Source of the DNA: Desulfoluna butyratoxydans
GTDB taxonomy: Bacteria > Desulfobacterota > Desulfobacteria > Desulfobacterales > Desulfolunaceae
Direction: 5' to 3'
NCBI RefSeq assembly: GCF_900699765.1
Contig: NZ_CAADHO010000009.1
Span: 124,001 to 188,000, forward strand
Length of the DNA stretch: 64,000 bases
Shown: piece after piece, positions 50,577 through 59,693 of the stretch
Layout of the letters: each line of letters begins with the position of its first letter
Position numbering within the stretch: the first letter of the stretch is position 1
Made by a program: the position numbers and the translations under genes
Notes under the pieces: generated by a model
Seen by the model: the letters and a program-made list of their open reading frames with translations, nothing else
Databases searched by the model: none
What the model was told of the DNA's origin: nothing

Positions 50577-51763
50577 GGTTTGGACAGGATCCGTGAGATT
50601 TCGGCTGCCATGGAGTGTCCCCAGGCATCCCAGTTGAGGCGCTCTTCATAGCGCCGCCTGCTTTCGGTGTTCAGGCGCATGTAGGTGGAAGGGTCCAGGG
50701 CCGTCTCCCGGATCAGGCGGGAAAAGTCGGCGCCGCCTGCCGCCGGGGGAAGCAGGTGGCCGTTGACCCCGTTTTCCACGATGGTGCCCACGCCCCCGAC
50801 ATCCGTGGCGTAAACGGGCAACCCGTAGGCGGCGGCCTCGCAGAAGACCACCCCGTAACACTCGGCCCGGGTGGGCAAAAGCAAGAGGTGGGAGCGGCTC
50901 AGCACCTCGTCGAATCGGGCCCTTTGGTCCGGGATGTTTTTGTTCAAATACGGGATCACGGTCATGCGCTCGTGGCGGAAGGGGGCAGGGGGCACGGTGC
51001 CGCAGACCGTGAGCCGGGCGTCCACGCCGTGTTCGAGGAGATCCAGCAGGGTCTGAAAGGCGATCTCCCCTCCCTTTCGTTCCCACTCCTTGGCCAGAAA
51101 GAGAAGCTCCAGGCGGTCTTTGATGTGCCTGCCGAGGCAGGTTTCCCTTACGGGCGAGGTGTCCAGGTTGGCGCCGAAGGGGATGACCCGCACCTTGTCC
51201 GGGTCCGCGGCGTAGGAGTGCATGGCCGACCGTGCGGCCCAGTGGGACGGATAGACCAGCAGGTCGGCCCGGTCGATGACGGCCTGTTCAAATCGGTGCT
51301 CCGTGACCGCGGCTTTTCCCATGGACGAAAAAATGGGGTAGACCTCCTGCATGAGGGCAAAGGTGGCATCGGAGATGTAGACCAGGGGAATGTCGCTTTC
51401 GATGTGGGCCGCCTCCACGCTGGCCGCAGGGGCCAGGAGCAGGTCGAATTCTCCCCGGTCCAGGTGCCGGTCGATGCGCCTGCCGAAGTACTGGGACGCC
51501 TTGACGGTGCGTTCCGGGTAGGTGCGGAGACCGGTGATGCGGCGGCGGATGGCGGCCAGCCGTTTTTTTATGCGCTGATGGGGCACGGCCAGGGGGCCGA
51601 TCCAGGTCAGGGACTGGGCAAGGGGCTCCAGGGCCTTGACGATGAAGTAGGTAGAGCCGGACCAGGTGCGCCGGTCCCGGGGATCTCCGGGGCTGACCAC
51701 GGCGATGCGGAGCCGGGCAGGGGCCTGGCGCAGGTCCTGGTCTGGCTGCGGGGAATGGGTCAT
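50573..51763 (-). CDS. Family 4 glycosyltransferase
   Basis: A 396-residue GT-B enzyme. The C-terminal Rossmann half shows LLFLAKEWERKGGEIAFQTL and RAECYGVVFCEAAAYGLPVYATDVGGVG, the E(x7)E donor site. RIAVVSPGDPRDRRTWSGSTYFI is the N-terminal acceptor half. Overlaps by four bases with both the acetyltransferase upstream and the flippase downstream. Confidence 0.92.
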   Translation of the reverse strand: MTHSPQPDQDLRQAPARLRIAVVSPGDPRDRRTWSGSTYFIVKALEPLAQSLTWIGPLAVPHQRIKKRLAAIRRRITGLRTYPERTVKASQYFGRRIDRHLDRGEFDLLLAPAASVEAAHIESDIPLVYISDATFALMQEVYPIFSSMGKAAVTEHRFEQAVIDRADLLVYPSHWAARSAMHSYAADPDKVRVIPFGANLDTSPVRETCLGRHIKDRLELLFLAKEWERKGGEIAFQTLLDLLEHGVDARLTVCGTVPPAPFRHERMTVIPYLNKNIPDQRARFDEVLSRSHLLLLPTRAECYGVVFCEAAAYGLPVYATDVGGVGTIVENGVNGHLLPPAAGGADFSRLIRETALDPSTYMRLNTESRRRYEERLNWDAWGHSMAAEISRILSKP

Positions 51764-52344
51764 TGGGGCGCCTCGTCATCGGTGAAGAAATGGGCCACGC
51801 GGGCTTTGCGAAGTGCGGCCTCACGGTGCGGGTCATAGATGTGGGGGCCTTCCCCGGCAAGGAGGGAAGACCAGGGCAGGGACTCGGTGGCCGTGTGGAT
51901 TCGATCCCGATAGTCTTGCGTGGTGCAGATGCGGCGGGCAGGGTTCCCTGCCCAGACCTCCCCGTCGGGGATGTCCCGGGTGATAACGGAGCCCGCCCCG
52001 ACAATGACGTTGCTGCCCACGGTGATGCCGGGCAGCACGGTGGTGCGGTTGCCGAGGAACACGTGGTCCCCGATGGTGATGGGGGCCACACGGTCCAGGT
52101 GGGAGGCGTCCCGGGCGTTGAGCATGATCACCGATGCGTCATGGCAGAGGATCTGACAGCCGTCGGTGATCCAGACGTTGTCGCCGACGGCGGTGAGGTA
52201 GCCGTCCGGCAGACCAGCGTTTTTGGCGATGAAACAGCCTGATCCCTGGCGCCTCAGCACCCCCTTTTCTTTGAGGTACCGGGCGTAGGGAAAGCCGCTT
52301 GGGATGAAAAACCGAAGGCGGATTTTGTCGATGAGGGTCTTCAT
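51760..52344 (-). CDS. Hexapeptide-repeat acetyltransferase
   Basis: A 194-residue left-handed beta-helix enzyme, similar in layout to the gene at 37559 (both open with a short basic helix and a YPAYLR/YARYLK segment). AVGDNVWITDGCQILCHDAS, ITIGDHVFLGNRTTVLPGITVGSNVIVGAGSVITRDIP and AGNPARRICT are visible. One of four such enzymes in the cluster. It starts one base after the co-polymerase stop. Confidence 0.88.
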   Translation of the reverse strand: MKTLIDKIRLRFFIPSGFPYARYLKEKGVLRRQGSGCFIAKNAGLPDGYLTAVGDNVWITDGCQILCHDASVIMLNARDASHLDRVAPITIGDHVFLGNRTTVLPGITVGSNVIVGAGSVITRDIPDGEVWAGNPARRICTTQDYRDRIHTATESLPWSSLLAGEGPHIYDPHREAALRKARVAHFFTDDEAPQ

Positions 52345-52345
52345 G

Positions 52346-54517
52346 TTATCCCGTCCCTTGAAACGAGGTTTTTACCTGGCGGTAGTAGTTGTCCATGGCC
52401 TCCCGGTAGTACCGTCCCCGTTGGAAGCTGACGCGGTTCAGGACCACGGAGATGGCCTTGACCTCCAGACGGTCGAGGGTATGAACGGCCCGTGCGAGCT
52501 CTTTTTCCACCACGGAGCCGGACTCCACCACTAGGATGGTGACGTCCGAGATGTGGGTGAGGAACCGGGCGTCCGTGGAGAGCCACAAGGGGGAGGAGTC
52601 CAGGATGATGTAGTCGTAATCGCACCGAAGGCTCTCGATCATGGGAGCCATGCCGATCTCCTGGAAGATGCTTTTGTCCGTGCCCGGCCAGTTGCCGAAG
52701 GGGAGGATATGAAAGGGAAAATCGCTGTCGGTGATGATGGCGTCCTGCAGATCACAGCGGCCCTCCAGCACATCCCACAGCCCCAGGGTGTCCTCGGGAA
52801 ACAGGTCCCGGCTCACGGGGCTCCAGACGTTGAGGTCCACAAAAATCTTGCCCTTGGCCATGCCGGGCAGGGCGGTGAGGGTGTTGAGGAGAAAGGTGGA
52901 GACCCCCTGCTTGCCGTTGAGGGAGAGGCCGTTGTAGACCCGGGACTGGTGCTCCGTGTTCTCTTTGGCGATGGAGAAGGCGATCTCCTTGAACTGCTCG
53001 GAGATTCGCGAAAATGGCGTGTCCAGGCACATTCTGTGGCGGTCTTCCGCTGCCCCCTGGTCCTGGACGGCGTCCATGATGTGCCCGGTGGGGGGAAACC
53101 CCAAAATCCGCTGGATGTCCTGGATGCTTCGAAGGCGCGGGTCGATTTTATCCTTGATTACGGCGTAGCCGATGCCGGCAAAGAAGCTGAAAAGGATCAC
53201 CATCACCGCCATCTTGACCCGCTTGCCCGTGTCGGGCTTTTCAGGGCTCTTGGCCCGGGTAAGGATGCTGGCCCGGCCCGGTGAGCGGGACTCCACCTCG
53301 ATCTGGTCGATGCGCTCTTCGATGCGGAGCAGGGCGTCCTGGAGGCGGTCGATTTCCCGTCTGAGGGTGGAGGCCTTCATCATTTGGGTGTTGACATCCG
53401 TGGCCTTGTGCTCCGCGGCGGTGAGCTCCTCGATGAGCCGCTGTTCGGCGCTCAGGGCCGAGGCAAAGAGCATCTCCTCTTCCAGGATTTTTTTTCGCTG
53501 GTCAGAGAGGAGCTTACCCCGGATGACCTTTTCCCCCACCTCTCCTGCACGCCTGAGGAGGTTCTCCTGGACCTCGTAGAGCCGGGTAAGGTTCTCTTCG
53601 TACTCTTTTCTGTCCGGGTGGTTCTCGTTGACCCCGGACAGGGTCAGGCGCATGTCCTGGAGCTTTCGGGAGAGCTGGATGCGGTTGTCCCGGGTGGCCC
53701 AGTCTTTTTCCACCCAGTCGTCCACATCCGCCGAGATGTCCAGCTGCTGGAGTTTGACCATCTGGTTTTGCAGCTCCCGCAGCCGGGTCTGGGTCTCAAT
53801 GCGCCGCGTCTTGGCCTTTACCAGCTGCTGGGTGAGATCCACCACGGCCTGGAGGTAGACGTAGATGTTCTTCTCATCGGTGATTCCCACGGCATACTTG
53901 GCCGAGATGCTTTCCAGCACGGCGTACTTTTCCGCCAGGACCTTCTCCTGCTCTTCGCGCCTGCCCTTGAGAAACCCCAGTCTGGAGCCGTCCTTGTTGA
54001 ACCGTTCCAACCTCGTGTGCTCGATGTAGGCCGCGGAGACGGCGTTGAGGATTTCGGCAAGCCCCCGTCCCCTGCGGCTGAACATGGAGAGGGAAAAGAG
54101 CTGGGTGTCCCGGAGCTGCTTGATGGCCAGGCGCATGGCCAGGCGGTCCACGGCCTGCTGCATGGTTTCATCCGGGAATTTCCAGTTTGTGCCCGTCTCT
54201 TCCACCTCTTCGATGGCCATGGAGAGGACGGCGTAGCTTTTGACGATGTTGATCTGGGTCCGCACATAGTCGTCGTAGTAGGGGGTGATGGAGGCCTCTT
54301 CCTTGCCGTAGAGGATCTTCGGGATCACCGGTTCGATCTTCAGGACCGCCTCGCTGTAATAGACGGGCTTGACCTTGAGCCAGACCGCCGGAACGCCCAG
54401 GGCCAGGATGGTCAGGGCGATAAGGCACACCATGGGCAGGTGGTTGAGGAGGCTCCCCACCGGATCGATGGGCTTGGCGGGAAAGGCCGGGACAGGTTTG
54501 TTTTCCGGTGTATCCAT
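52346..54517 (-). CDS. Wzz/GumC co-polymerase fused to a BY-kinase-like domain with degenerate P-loop
   Basis: A 723-residue chain-length/export protein. Transmembrane helices at about 28-48 and 434-453 enclose a long periplasmic coiled-coil domain. The C-terminal cytoplasmic part resembles Wzc/CpsD tyrosine autokinases: Walker B-like DYIILDSSP (637-642) and a Tyr-rich tail (Y703, Y704, Y711, Y712). The P-loop position reads NGKQGVSTF (534-542), lacking the Lys of GK(S/T), and the Walker A' Asp context is altered (FVDLNVWSP). ATP hydrolysis and autophosphorylation may therefore be lost, although the Tyr tail could be phosphorylated by another kinase. No separate kinase is in the cluster. Confidence 0.9.
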   Translation of the reverse strand: MDTPENKPVPAFPAKPIDPVGSLLNHLPMVCLIALTILALGVPAVWLKVKPVYYSEAVLKIEPVIPKILYGKEEASITPYYDDYVRTQINIVKSYAVLSMAIEEVEETGTNWKFPDETMQQAVDRLAMRLAIKQLRDTQLFSLSMFSRRGRGLAEILNAVSAAYIEHTRLERFNKDGSRLGFLKGRREEQEKVLAEKYAVLESISAKYAVGITDEKNIYVYLQAVVDLTQQLVKAKTRRIETQTRLRELQNQMVKLQQLDISADVDDWVEKDWATRDNRIQLSRKLQDMRLTLSGVNENHPDRKEYEENLTRLYEVQENLLRRAGEVGEKVIRGKLLSDQRKKILEEEMLFASALSAEQRLIEELTAAEHKATDVNTQMMKASTLRREIDRLQDALLRIEERIDQIEVESRSPGRASILTRAKSPEKPDTGKRVKMAVMVILFSFFAGIGYAVIKDKIDPRLRSIQDIQRILGFPPTGHIMDAVQDQGAAEDRHRMCLDTPFSRISEQFKEIAFSIAKENTEHQSRVYNGLSLNGKQGVSTFLLNTLTALPGMAKGKIFVDLNVWSPVSRDLFPEDTLGLWDVLEGRCDLQDAIITDSDFPFHILPFGNWPGTDKSIFQEIGMAPMIESLRCDYDYIILDSSPLWLSTDARFLTHISDVTILVVESGSVVEKELARAVHTLDRLEVKAISVVLNRVSFQRGRYYREAMDNYYRQVKTSFQGTG

Positions 54518-54562
54518 GGCAGGGGCGGCCTCGATGGGTGTGGTGGGGCATGGGACGTGGGG

Positions 54563-55603
54563 TCAGTCTGTCAAGGTGTCGTGGATGATGGTGCCGCTGA
54601 TGAAGGTACGCAGGAACGGGTCGATCTGGCGCAGGTAATAGTTGAAGGTGGCGATCCCTTTTCTCGGGATATAGATGATGTCGTTGTCCAGGAGCAGGAA
54701 GTTGTCGCTCAGGTTGCCCGTGGCCAGCATCATGTCCATGTCGATGGTTTTCACTCCCTCCTGCTCTTCCATCTCCCGGATGAGACGGATTTCGTCGGTC
54801 TGGGCGTCCTCGGTGGGGCCACCCGCCAGGTTGATGGCGTCCAGTATGGAGAGGCCTGTGGTCTGGATCTGGTAGGAACCGGGGTTCTCCACCTCCCCCA
54901 TGACAAAGACCGCGGCGTCCATGGACTCCGGAATATAGATGATGTCGTTGTTGGCCAGGCTGATGTTGAGCTTGAGGTTGGCCCGCTGCAGGAGCTTCAA
55001 CAGGTCGATCCAGATGATCTGATTTTTGCCGCGGACGATGTAGCATTTGGAGAGAAAGATGGTTTTATCCCGGGTGGGAAGGCCCCCTGCCATGGCCAGG
55101 GCTTCCAGGAGGGTGGCCTGGCCGCTGAAATGAATGACCCCCGGATTTGCTACCCTTCCGAGAACATAGACCCGGTTGTTCATGTATTTGATGATCTTTA
55201 CCGTGGCGATGGGCTCTTCGTAGAACTCCCGGTAGAGATCCGTGATGATGGTGGAGGCCTTTTTTCGGTTCATGCCTCCGATCTTGAACTCCCCCAGCAT
55301 GGGCAGGGTGATGTTGCCGTAAGGCCCCACCACGTGTTCCCCGGAGAGCTTGGGGCGGTTCCAGACGTCCACGGTGAGCAGGTCCCCGGAGCCGATGATG
55401 TACTCGTGGGTGAGGTTGGCCTCGTGGAGCCGGATCACCTCGGGGTCGGCAAAGGGGATCTCCGTGCGGAAGCTGCTGCGGGAAAAGGGGGTGTCGTCGG
55501 GGATTTCCAAAGGCTTGGGGCCGCAGGCGCAGATCGAGACAAGGAGCATTGCTGCGGCCAGGAGAGCGCGGTTTGCGGAAGGGCGGCGAGGGGCCTGGGG
55601 CAT
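54563..55603 (-). CDS. wza: Wza-type polysaccharide export lipoprotein
   Basis: A 346-residue outer-membrane export protein. A lipoprotein-like signal ends ICAC-G. The Poly_export domain begins YIIGSGDLLTVDVWNRPKLSGEHVVGPYGNITLPMLG. Two SLBB domains follow (YVLGRVANPGVIHF...LLEALAMAGGL and FVMGEVENPGSYQI...ILDAINLAGGP). The start at 55603 has AAGG eight bases upstream; the longer frame is unsupported. It lies next to its usual partner, the co-polymerase. Confidence 0.92.
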   Translation of the reverse strand: MPQAPRRPSANRALLAAAMLLVSICACGPKPLEIPDDTPFSRSSFRTEIPFADPEVIRLHEANLTHEYIIGSGDLLTVDVWNRPKLSGEHVVGPYGNITLPMLGEFKIGGMNRKKASTIITDLYREFYEEPIATVKIIKYMNNRVYVLGRVANPGVIHFSGQATLLEALAMAGGLPTRDKTIFLSKCYIVRGKNQIIWIDLLKLLQRANLKLNISLANNDIIYIPESMDAAVFVMGEVENPGSYQIQTTGLSILDAINLAGGPTEDAQTDEIRLIREMEEQEGVKTIDMDMMLATGNLSDNFLLLDNDIIYIPRKGIATFNYYLRQIDPFLRTFISGTIIHDTLTD

Positions 55604-55649
55604 AGGGGGACCTTTCGGGACAGGTTCGATGGACGGCGGGGCGCTTGAG

Positions 55650-56996
55650 TCAGATGATGCGGGCAAAACCGAAGCGGGCGGGCACCGATTCCTGGGCTTC
55701 CGGTGCTGTTTCCCGGGGTCGGGTGAGGATGAGGATCTGGCCGATGCCGGCCAGCATGTAAAGGTACTGGACGCTCTGGGCCCCGGAATAGACGGTGCCC
55801 TGGGAGAAGATGGCGCAGACCCAGCCGGCAATGAGGCACCAGGCCAGCCGCCCCCAGGGGTCGTCCCAGGCTGTCTTCTGGGCGTAGAGGATCATGCGGA
55901 TCAGCATGCCGAAGAGAAAGACGAGGTAGAAGAAGAGGGCAATGACCCCTGAGGCCAGGGCCACGCCCAGGTATTCGGCGTCAATGGATTTCATTCCCTT
56001 CACCGACGGCACGGAAAAGCGGCCCCACCCTGCGTAGGGACGCTCCATGACCACCTCGCTGTAGGCCTCCCACATCTCCTTTCGATAGGCCACGTTCCTT
56101 TGTGCCTCGGTGGTGGCCGTGGCGCGGGTGACGGAGATGTAGTCGATGAACTTGGGTACGATGACCATCAAAAGGATCGCCCCGACGATGGAGACCACCG
56201 TGAGGATGGCGGCCCGGTTTTTGTTCCACCCGTAGTAGATGACGGCAAGGCCCAGGATAAATCCGATGATGGGGGCCCGGGAGATGGAGACGAGCATCCC
56301 CAGAACATTGAGCCCCACGATGATCTGTCCTTTGCGTTTGGTGGGGTAGTGACCCTGGTTGTAGCACCAGATGGCCAAAGGGGCGATGAGGGCAAAGACA
56401 TACCCGGCCACGATGGGGTGGGAAAAGGGCCCCAGGGCCCGTTTAAAACCCCACCGGCTCATGACCATGCCGGTGTCCCAGACCACGTAGGTGGGCCAGA
56501 GGCGCCTTAAATGCTCGTCGAAATGGTTGACGAACATACGGAATTCAATGGCGTTGAAAAAGGCCACCACGGCCCCCACCACGGTCATGGCGCGGATGAG
56601 GGAGATAAGGGCTTTTCGGTCCACGGCGTAGCTTCGAACCAGCATGTAGGGAACACAGATCCCCATGACGTTGTTGAAGAGGATCTTCTGGGAAATTTTG
56701 TAGGTGCTGTTGCTCCACTGGGCAAAGAAGATGGCGAAAACGTAGGCAAAGATAAACAGGTCCATCCAGTGATAATCGTACCCGTCAAACCCCTTCATGG
56801 CCCAGGATGCCAGGATGGGGACCAGGGCCGCGGACCAGAAGTAGAGCTCGGGTACCCCGCTGACCACCTTGACGTTGAAGTAGGCGGGAAAGAAGGTGAG
56901 GGCCGGCAGGAACGAGAGGATGAAGACCTCCCGGGGCGAGCGGGACGCAAGGAGGATGGCGCTGACAATCAGGGGAAAGAGGACGGTTTTATCCAT
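55650..56996 (-). CDS. O-antigen polymerase/ligase-like membrane protein (Wzy-like)
   Basis: A 448-residue protein with about eleven transmembrane segments and a long central loop rich in polar residues (ATATTEAQRNVAYRKEMWEAYSEVVMERPYAGWGRFS). The R..W....ERPY.GWG pattern is characteristic of the Wzy_C/O-antigen ligase family. In a cluster with a flippase, a co-polymerase and an exporter it is the likely repeat-unit polymerase. No ribosome site is obvious at ATG 56996. Confidence 0.85.
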   Translation of the reverse strand: MDKTVLFPLIVSAILLASRSPREVFILSFLPALTFFPAYFNVKVVSGVPELYFWSAALVPILASWAMKGFDGYDYHWMDLFIFAYVFAIFFAQWSNSTYKISQKILFNNVMGICVPYMLVRSYAVDRKALISLIRAMTVVGAVVAFFNAIEFRMFVNHFDEHLRRLWPTYVVWDTGMVMSRWGFKRALGPFSHPIVAGYVFALIAPLAIWCYNQGHYPTKRKGQIIVGLNVLGMLVSISRAPIIGFILGLAVIYYGWNKNRAAILTVVSIVGAILLMVIVPKFIDYISVTRATATTEAQRNVAYRKEMWEAYSEVVMERPYAGWGRFSVPSVKGMKSIDAEYLGVALASGVIALFFYLVFLFGMLIRMILYAQKTAWDDPWGRLAWCLIAGWVCAIFSQGTVYSGAQSVQYLYMLAGIGQILILTRPRETAPEAQESVPARFGFARII

Positions 56997-56998
56997 GG

Positions 56999-57060
56999 GA
57001 AGTGGGTAAATCAGGTAAGTCAGGTGATAGGGAAAACAGGAAATAGGAAATAGGAAAAAC
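56999..57060. repeat. Degenerate short repeats (AGGAAAT)
   Basis: Units such as TCAGGTA, TCAGGTG, ACAGGAAAT and AGGAAATAGGAAATA. It lies between the polymerase start and the preceding gene, about 70 bases past that gene's stop. Weaker than the other arrays. Confidence 0.45.
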
Positions 57061-57126
57061 AGACGATGGGGGAACAGGGGGATAGAGATTCGGGAGAGGT
57101 GAAGGGGAATGGGGAGGTGTTCAGGG

Positions 57127-58614
57127 TCAGGAAGAGCTGGGGCGTGGGATGACGCCCAGGAGCTGGCCTGCGTATTTGAGCAGGAGTTTTGCGTCGTAGA
57201 GGAAGCCTGAGGAGACGGTGTAGACCGTTTCGGCGGCGTAGAGTTCGTCTTCGTCGGGGCAGGGCCCGAAGTGGAGCATGGCCTCGGTGACAAGGCCCCC
57301 TTTGCCCGTGAGGGTGATCTGGCGCCAGTCCTCGGGCAGGGCCCGGATGGCGTCGGTGCTTCGCGGGCCTATGCCCACCAGTCGCATGCGGCCTCCGGCC
57401 ACGTGGATGAGACCGGGGAGAAAGACAAGGAAGAAGTGCCACCACCGGGCCTCCCAGGTGGCGGGGTCCGGTCCCTGGGCCTCGCAGGTGGCAAAGGCAA
57501 AGGTGTGCCAGTGGGTTTCGTCGGCCAGGGTGGGGAGGCTCACCACGTTTCGATGCGGTCGGCAGGGACCTTTTCTGGACAGGGTAAGGATCATCAGGGT
57601 GATGAGGAGCAGGGGGGCAAAAAGTACCAGCAGCAGAAGGCCCGCCAGCCGTGATCCCAGCCTGGATAGGCGATGCCGGAGTTCGTTTTCGGCCAGGTTG
57701 CCGATGATAAAGGCATCGGTGACGGTGAGCTCCGAGCCGATGGAGGTGTTGACCAGGCAGTTTTTGTCCACCACGGAGTTTTCCAGTGAAAGGTCCTTGC
57801 CGATGTAGCTCATGGCCAGGACCATGGAACCTGTAATACGTGTTTTTTCATCCACCACGCATCCTTTGGCCAGGACCGCGTAGGGGCCGATCTCAGCCAG
57901 CCTGCCGATGCGGCACCCCTCGTCCAGGTAGACCGGCGGGGTAATGCGGGCCGTGGGGTGGATCCCCACATCCCGGGAGAGCCAGACACTGTCCTCCACC
58001 TCCCGGGCGCCGTGCATGAGGTGGGGCACGCCCCGGTCCAGAAGGGTTCGGGTGGCCCCAAGGAGCGTGGCCGGGTCCCGCACCGTCAGTACGGTGGCAA
58101 GGGTCTCTTCCCTGGCCCCGGCATTGAGAATGGCCGCTTCGAGGGCGGTGGCATCCGTGGGAACCTCCATGACCATACCGAATTCGATTGGAAACACCGC
58201 CCAGCCCGTCCACTGCATGCCGGGCTCCTCTCCGTGAATGAGGAGTAAGGGGGCGTCTTGGGCTTCAGGCAGCTTTTTCACCAGCGGGAGGGCCTCGCCG
58301 TGGGCCAGGATGAGGGGCTCTTCACGGGACGAGGCCAGGGCATCGACCAGGGGGCGGTACGGGTGCTCCGGGTCCCGCACGAGGTGGTACCGGAACCGGC
58401 ACCCCCAACGCTCCCCGGTGCCGAAAAAGGCCTCCACCTTTTCAGGACGGTGGGACAGGACAAACTCGATCTCCGTGGCACCCCACCGCACCAGGGATTC
58501 CACCTGGTGCTGAAGGAAGGGGCGGTCAAGAAGGGGCAGCATGGCCGCCCCGAATCGCTCGGAGAGCACAGGGGCGTGGTCCACCCCGCGCGTGGCGATG
58601 ACAAGGGCCTTCAT
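57127..58614 (-). CDS. Fusion: nucleotidyltransferase-like, beta-helix, membrane and sugar-transferase-like parts
   Basis: A 495-residue protein of mixed origin. Residues 1-190 look like an NDP-sugar nucleotidyltransferase fold (MKALVIATRG, HQVESLVRWGATEIEFVLSH), but the GXGTRXXPXTXXXPK loop reads ERFGAAMLPLLDRP without the Lys. Residues 210-310 are left-handed beta-helix repeats. A hydrophobic pair follows at 320-345 (LAGLLLLVLFAPLLLITLMI). The last part (MRLVGIGPRSTDAIRALPEDW, then DAKLLLKYAGQLL) resembles the C-terminus of polyprenyl-phosphate sugar transferases, without an obvious catalytic DE. It sits directly before a complete sugar transferase gene, so it may be a regulatory or scaffold partner. 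Confidence 0.8.
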   Translation of the reverse strand: MKALVIATRGVDHAPVLSERFGAAMLPLLDRPFLQHQVESLVRWGATEIEFVLSHRPEKVEAFFGTGERWGCRFRYHLVRDPEHPYRPLVDALASSREEPLILAHGEALPLVKKLPEAQDAPLLLIHGEEPGMQWTGWAVFPIEFGMVMEVPTDATALEAAILNAGAREETLATVLTVRDPATLLGATRTLLDRGVPHLMHGAREVEDSVWLSRDVGIHPTARITPPVYLDEGCRIGRLAEIGPYAVLAKGCVVDEKTRITGSMVLAMSYIGKDLSLENSVVDKNCLVNTSIGSELTVTDAFIIGNLAENELRHRLSRLGSRLAGLLLLVLFAPLLLITLMILTLSRKGPCRPHRNVVSLPTLADETHWHTFAFATCEAQGPDPATWEARWWHFFLVFLPGLIHVAGGRMRLVGIGPRSTDAIRALPEDWRQITLTGKGGLVTEAMLHFGPCPDEDELYAAETVYTVSSGFLYDAKLLLKYAGQLLGVIPRPSSS

Positions 58615-58615
58615 T

Positions 58616-59356
58616 TCAGTACGCCCCTCGCCCGAAGAGGACCGCCGGGATGGTTTTGAGCAGGATTTTCAGGTCTGTGGCGATGCTGCGGCTCTCGATG
58701 TACTGAAGGTCGAGCTCCACCTGGCGGTCAAAGGGGATGTCTCCCCGACCGCTCACTGCCCAGATGCTGGTGAGGCCCGGGGTGACGTCCAGGCGTCGCC
58801 TGTCGGCCAGGGTGTAGAGGGCAACCTCCCGGGGCAACGGCGGCCTGGGCCCCACAAGGGACATCTCTCCCTTGAGGACGCACCAGAGCTGGGGAAGCTC
58901 ATCAATGCTGAGCTTTCGGATGATCCTGCCGATGCCGGTGATTCTGGGGTCTTTTTTCATTTTAAAGGTGATGCTCTCCTCGTGATCGCTTTGGTCCAGG
59001 ATCGCATCCTTGGCGGTGTCTGCGTTCACCACCATGGATCGGAATTTGGGAAAGGGGAACTCCCGCCCCCACTTGCCCACCCGTTTTTGCCAGTAGAGCA
59101 CCGGCCCGTTGTCCGTGAGCCGGATGGCCGCGGTCACCGCGAGAAAAAGGGGCGAAAGCAGGAGCAGGGCGGAAAGGGCGACCAGGAGGTCGAAGCCGCG
59201 CTTGATGGCCCTGGCCCCGCCGGTGACGGTCACCCAGGCGTACTTTTTTCGGGCAAAACGCAGGCGCATGCGAAGGGTCCCTTTGCCGTAAAGGCCATAG
59301 AGCTCTTCGATGAGTTCGGTGCGCCGTCTTCCGTCTGTGTCCGGGGAGGCGTCCAT
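58616..59356 (-). CDS. Polyprenyl-phosphate sugar-1-phosphate transferase (initiating transferase)
   Basis: A 246-residue bacterial sugar transferase that starts repeat-unit synthesis. One hydrophobic hairpin (FDLLVALSALLLLSPLFLAVTAAI) precedes PFPKFRSMVVNAD, RKLSIDELPQLWCVLKGEMSLVGPRPPLPRE (catalytic DE) and PGLTSIWAVSGRGDIPF, with the final YIESRSIATDLKILLKT. This is the short form without the extra N-terminal membrane domain of WbaP. The start at 59356 lies four bases after the STAS gene. Confidence 0.95.
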   Translation of the reverse strand: MDASPDTDGRRRTELIEELYGLYGKGTLRMRLRFARKKYAWVTVTGGARAIKRGFDLLVALSALLLLSPLFLAVTAAIRLTDNGPVLYWQKRVGKWGREFPFPKFRSMVVNADTAKDAILDQSDHEESITFKMKKDPRITGIGRIIRKLSIDELPQLWCVLKGEMSLVGPRPPLPREVALYTLADRRRLDVTPGLTSIWAVSGRGDIPFDRQVELDLQYIESRSIATDLKILLKTIPAVLFGRGAY

Positions 59357-59360
59357 GGGC

Positions 59361-59693
59361 TTACGCCTGTCTGATGGCTTCGTCGCGGTTCTCAAAAATG
59401 TCGATGATCCGGTGGATACGCACCAGCTCGAAGACGGCGCGTACCTGTTTCTGGAGGCCGCATACCTTGAGGTCCCCGTCGTTGGCGTTGAGCTGGCGCA
59501 GGCAGGAGAGGATGGACCCGCACCCGGAGCTGTCCAGGAACCGGACGCTCTCAAGGTTGAGGACAAGGGTGGAACCCGAGGTGATCAGGGGGGTGATGGC
59601 TTCCCTGAACTCACGGGTGTTCCCGGCGTCAAGGGAGTCGGCCAGGATGTCCACCACAACGACATCGTTGATGGGTTCGGAATGGATTTTCAT
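59361..59693 (-). CDS. STAS-domain anti-anti-sigma factor-like protein
   Basis: A 110-residue SpoIIAA/RsbV-type protein. VVVDILADSLDAGNTREF is the first strand pair, and LNLESVRFLDSSGCGSIL holds the phospho-acceptor Ser55 or Ser56. AAGG stands six bases before the ATG. It overlaps the SUMF1/OmpA gene by four bases and is separated by only one gene from the HATPase kinase-like partner. No sigma factor is adjacent, so the output may be direct protein binding (for example to the WecB-STAS fusion or the sugar transferase). Confidence 0.92.
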   Translation of the reverse strand: MKIHSEPINDVVVVDILADSLDAGNTREFREAITPLITSGSTLVLNLESVRFLDSSGCGSILSCLRQLNANDGDLKVCGLQKQVRAVFELVRIHRIIDIFENRDEAIRQA

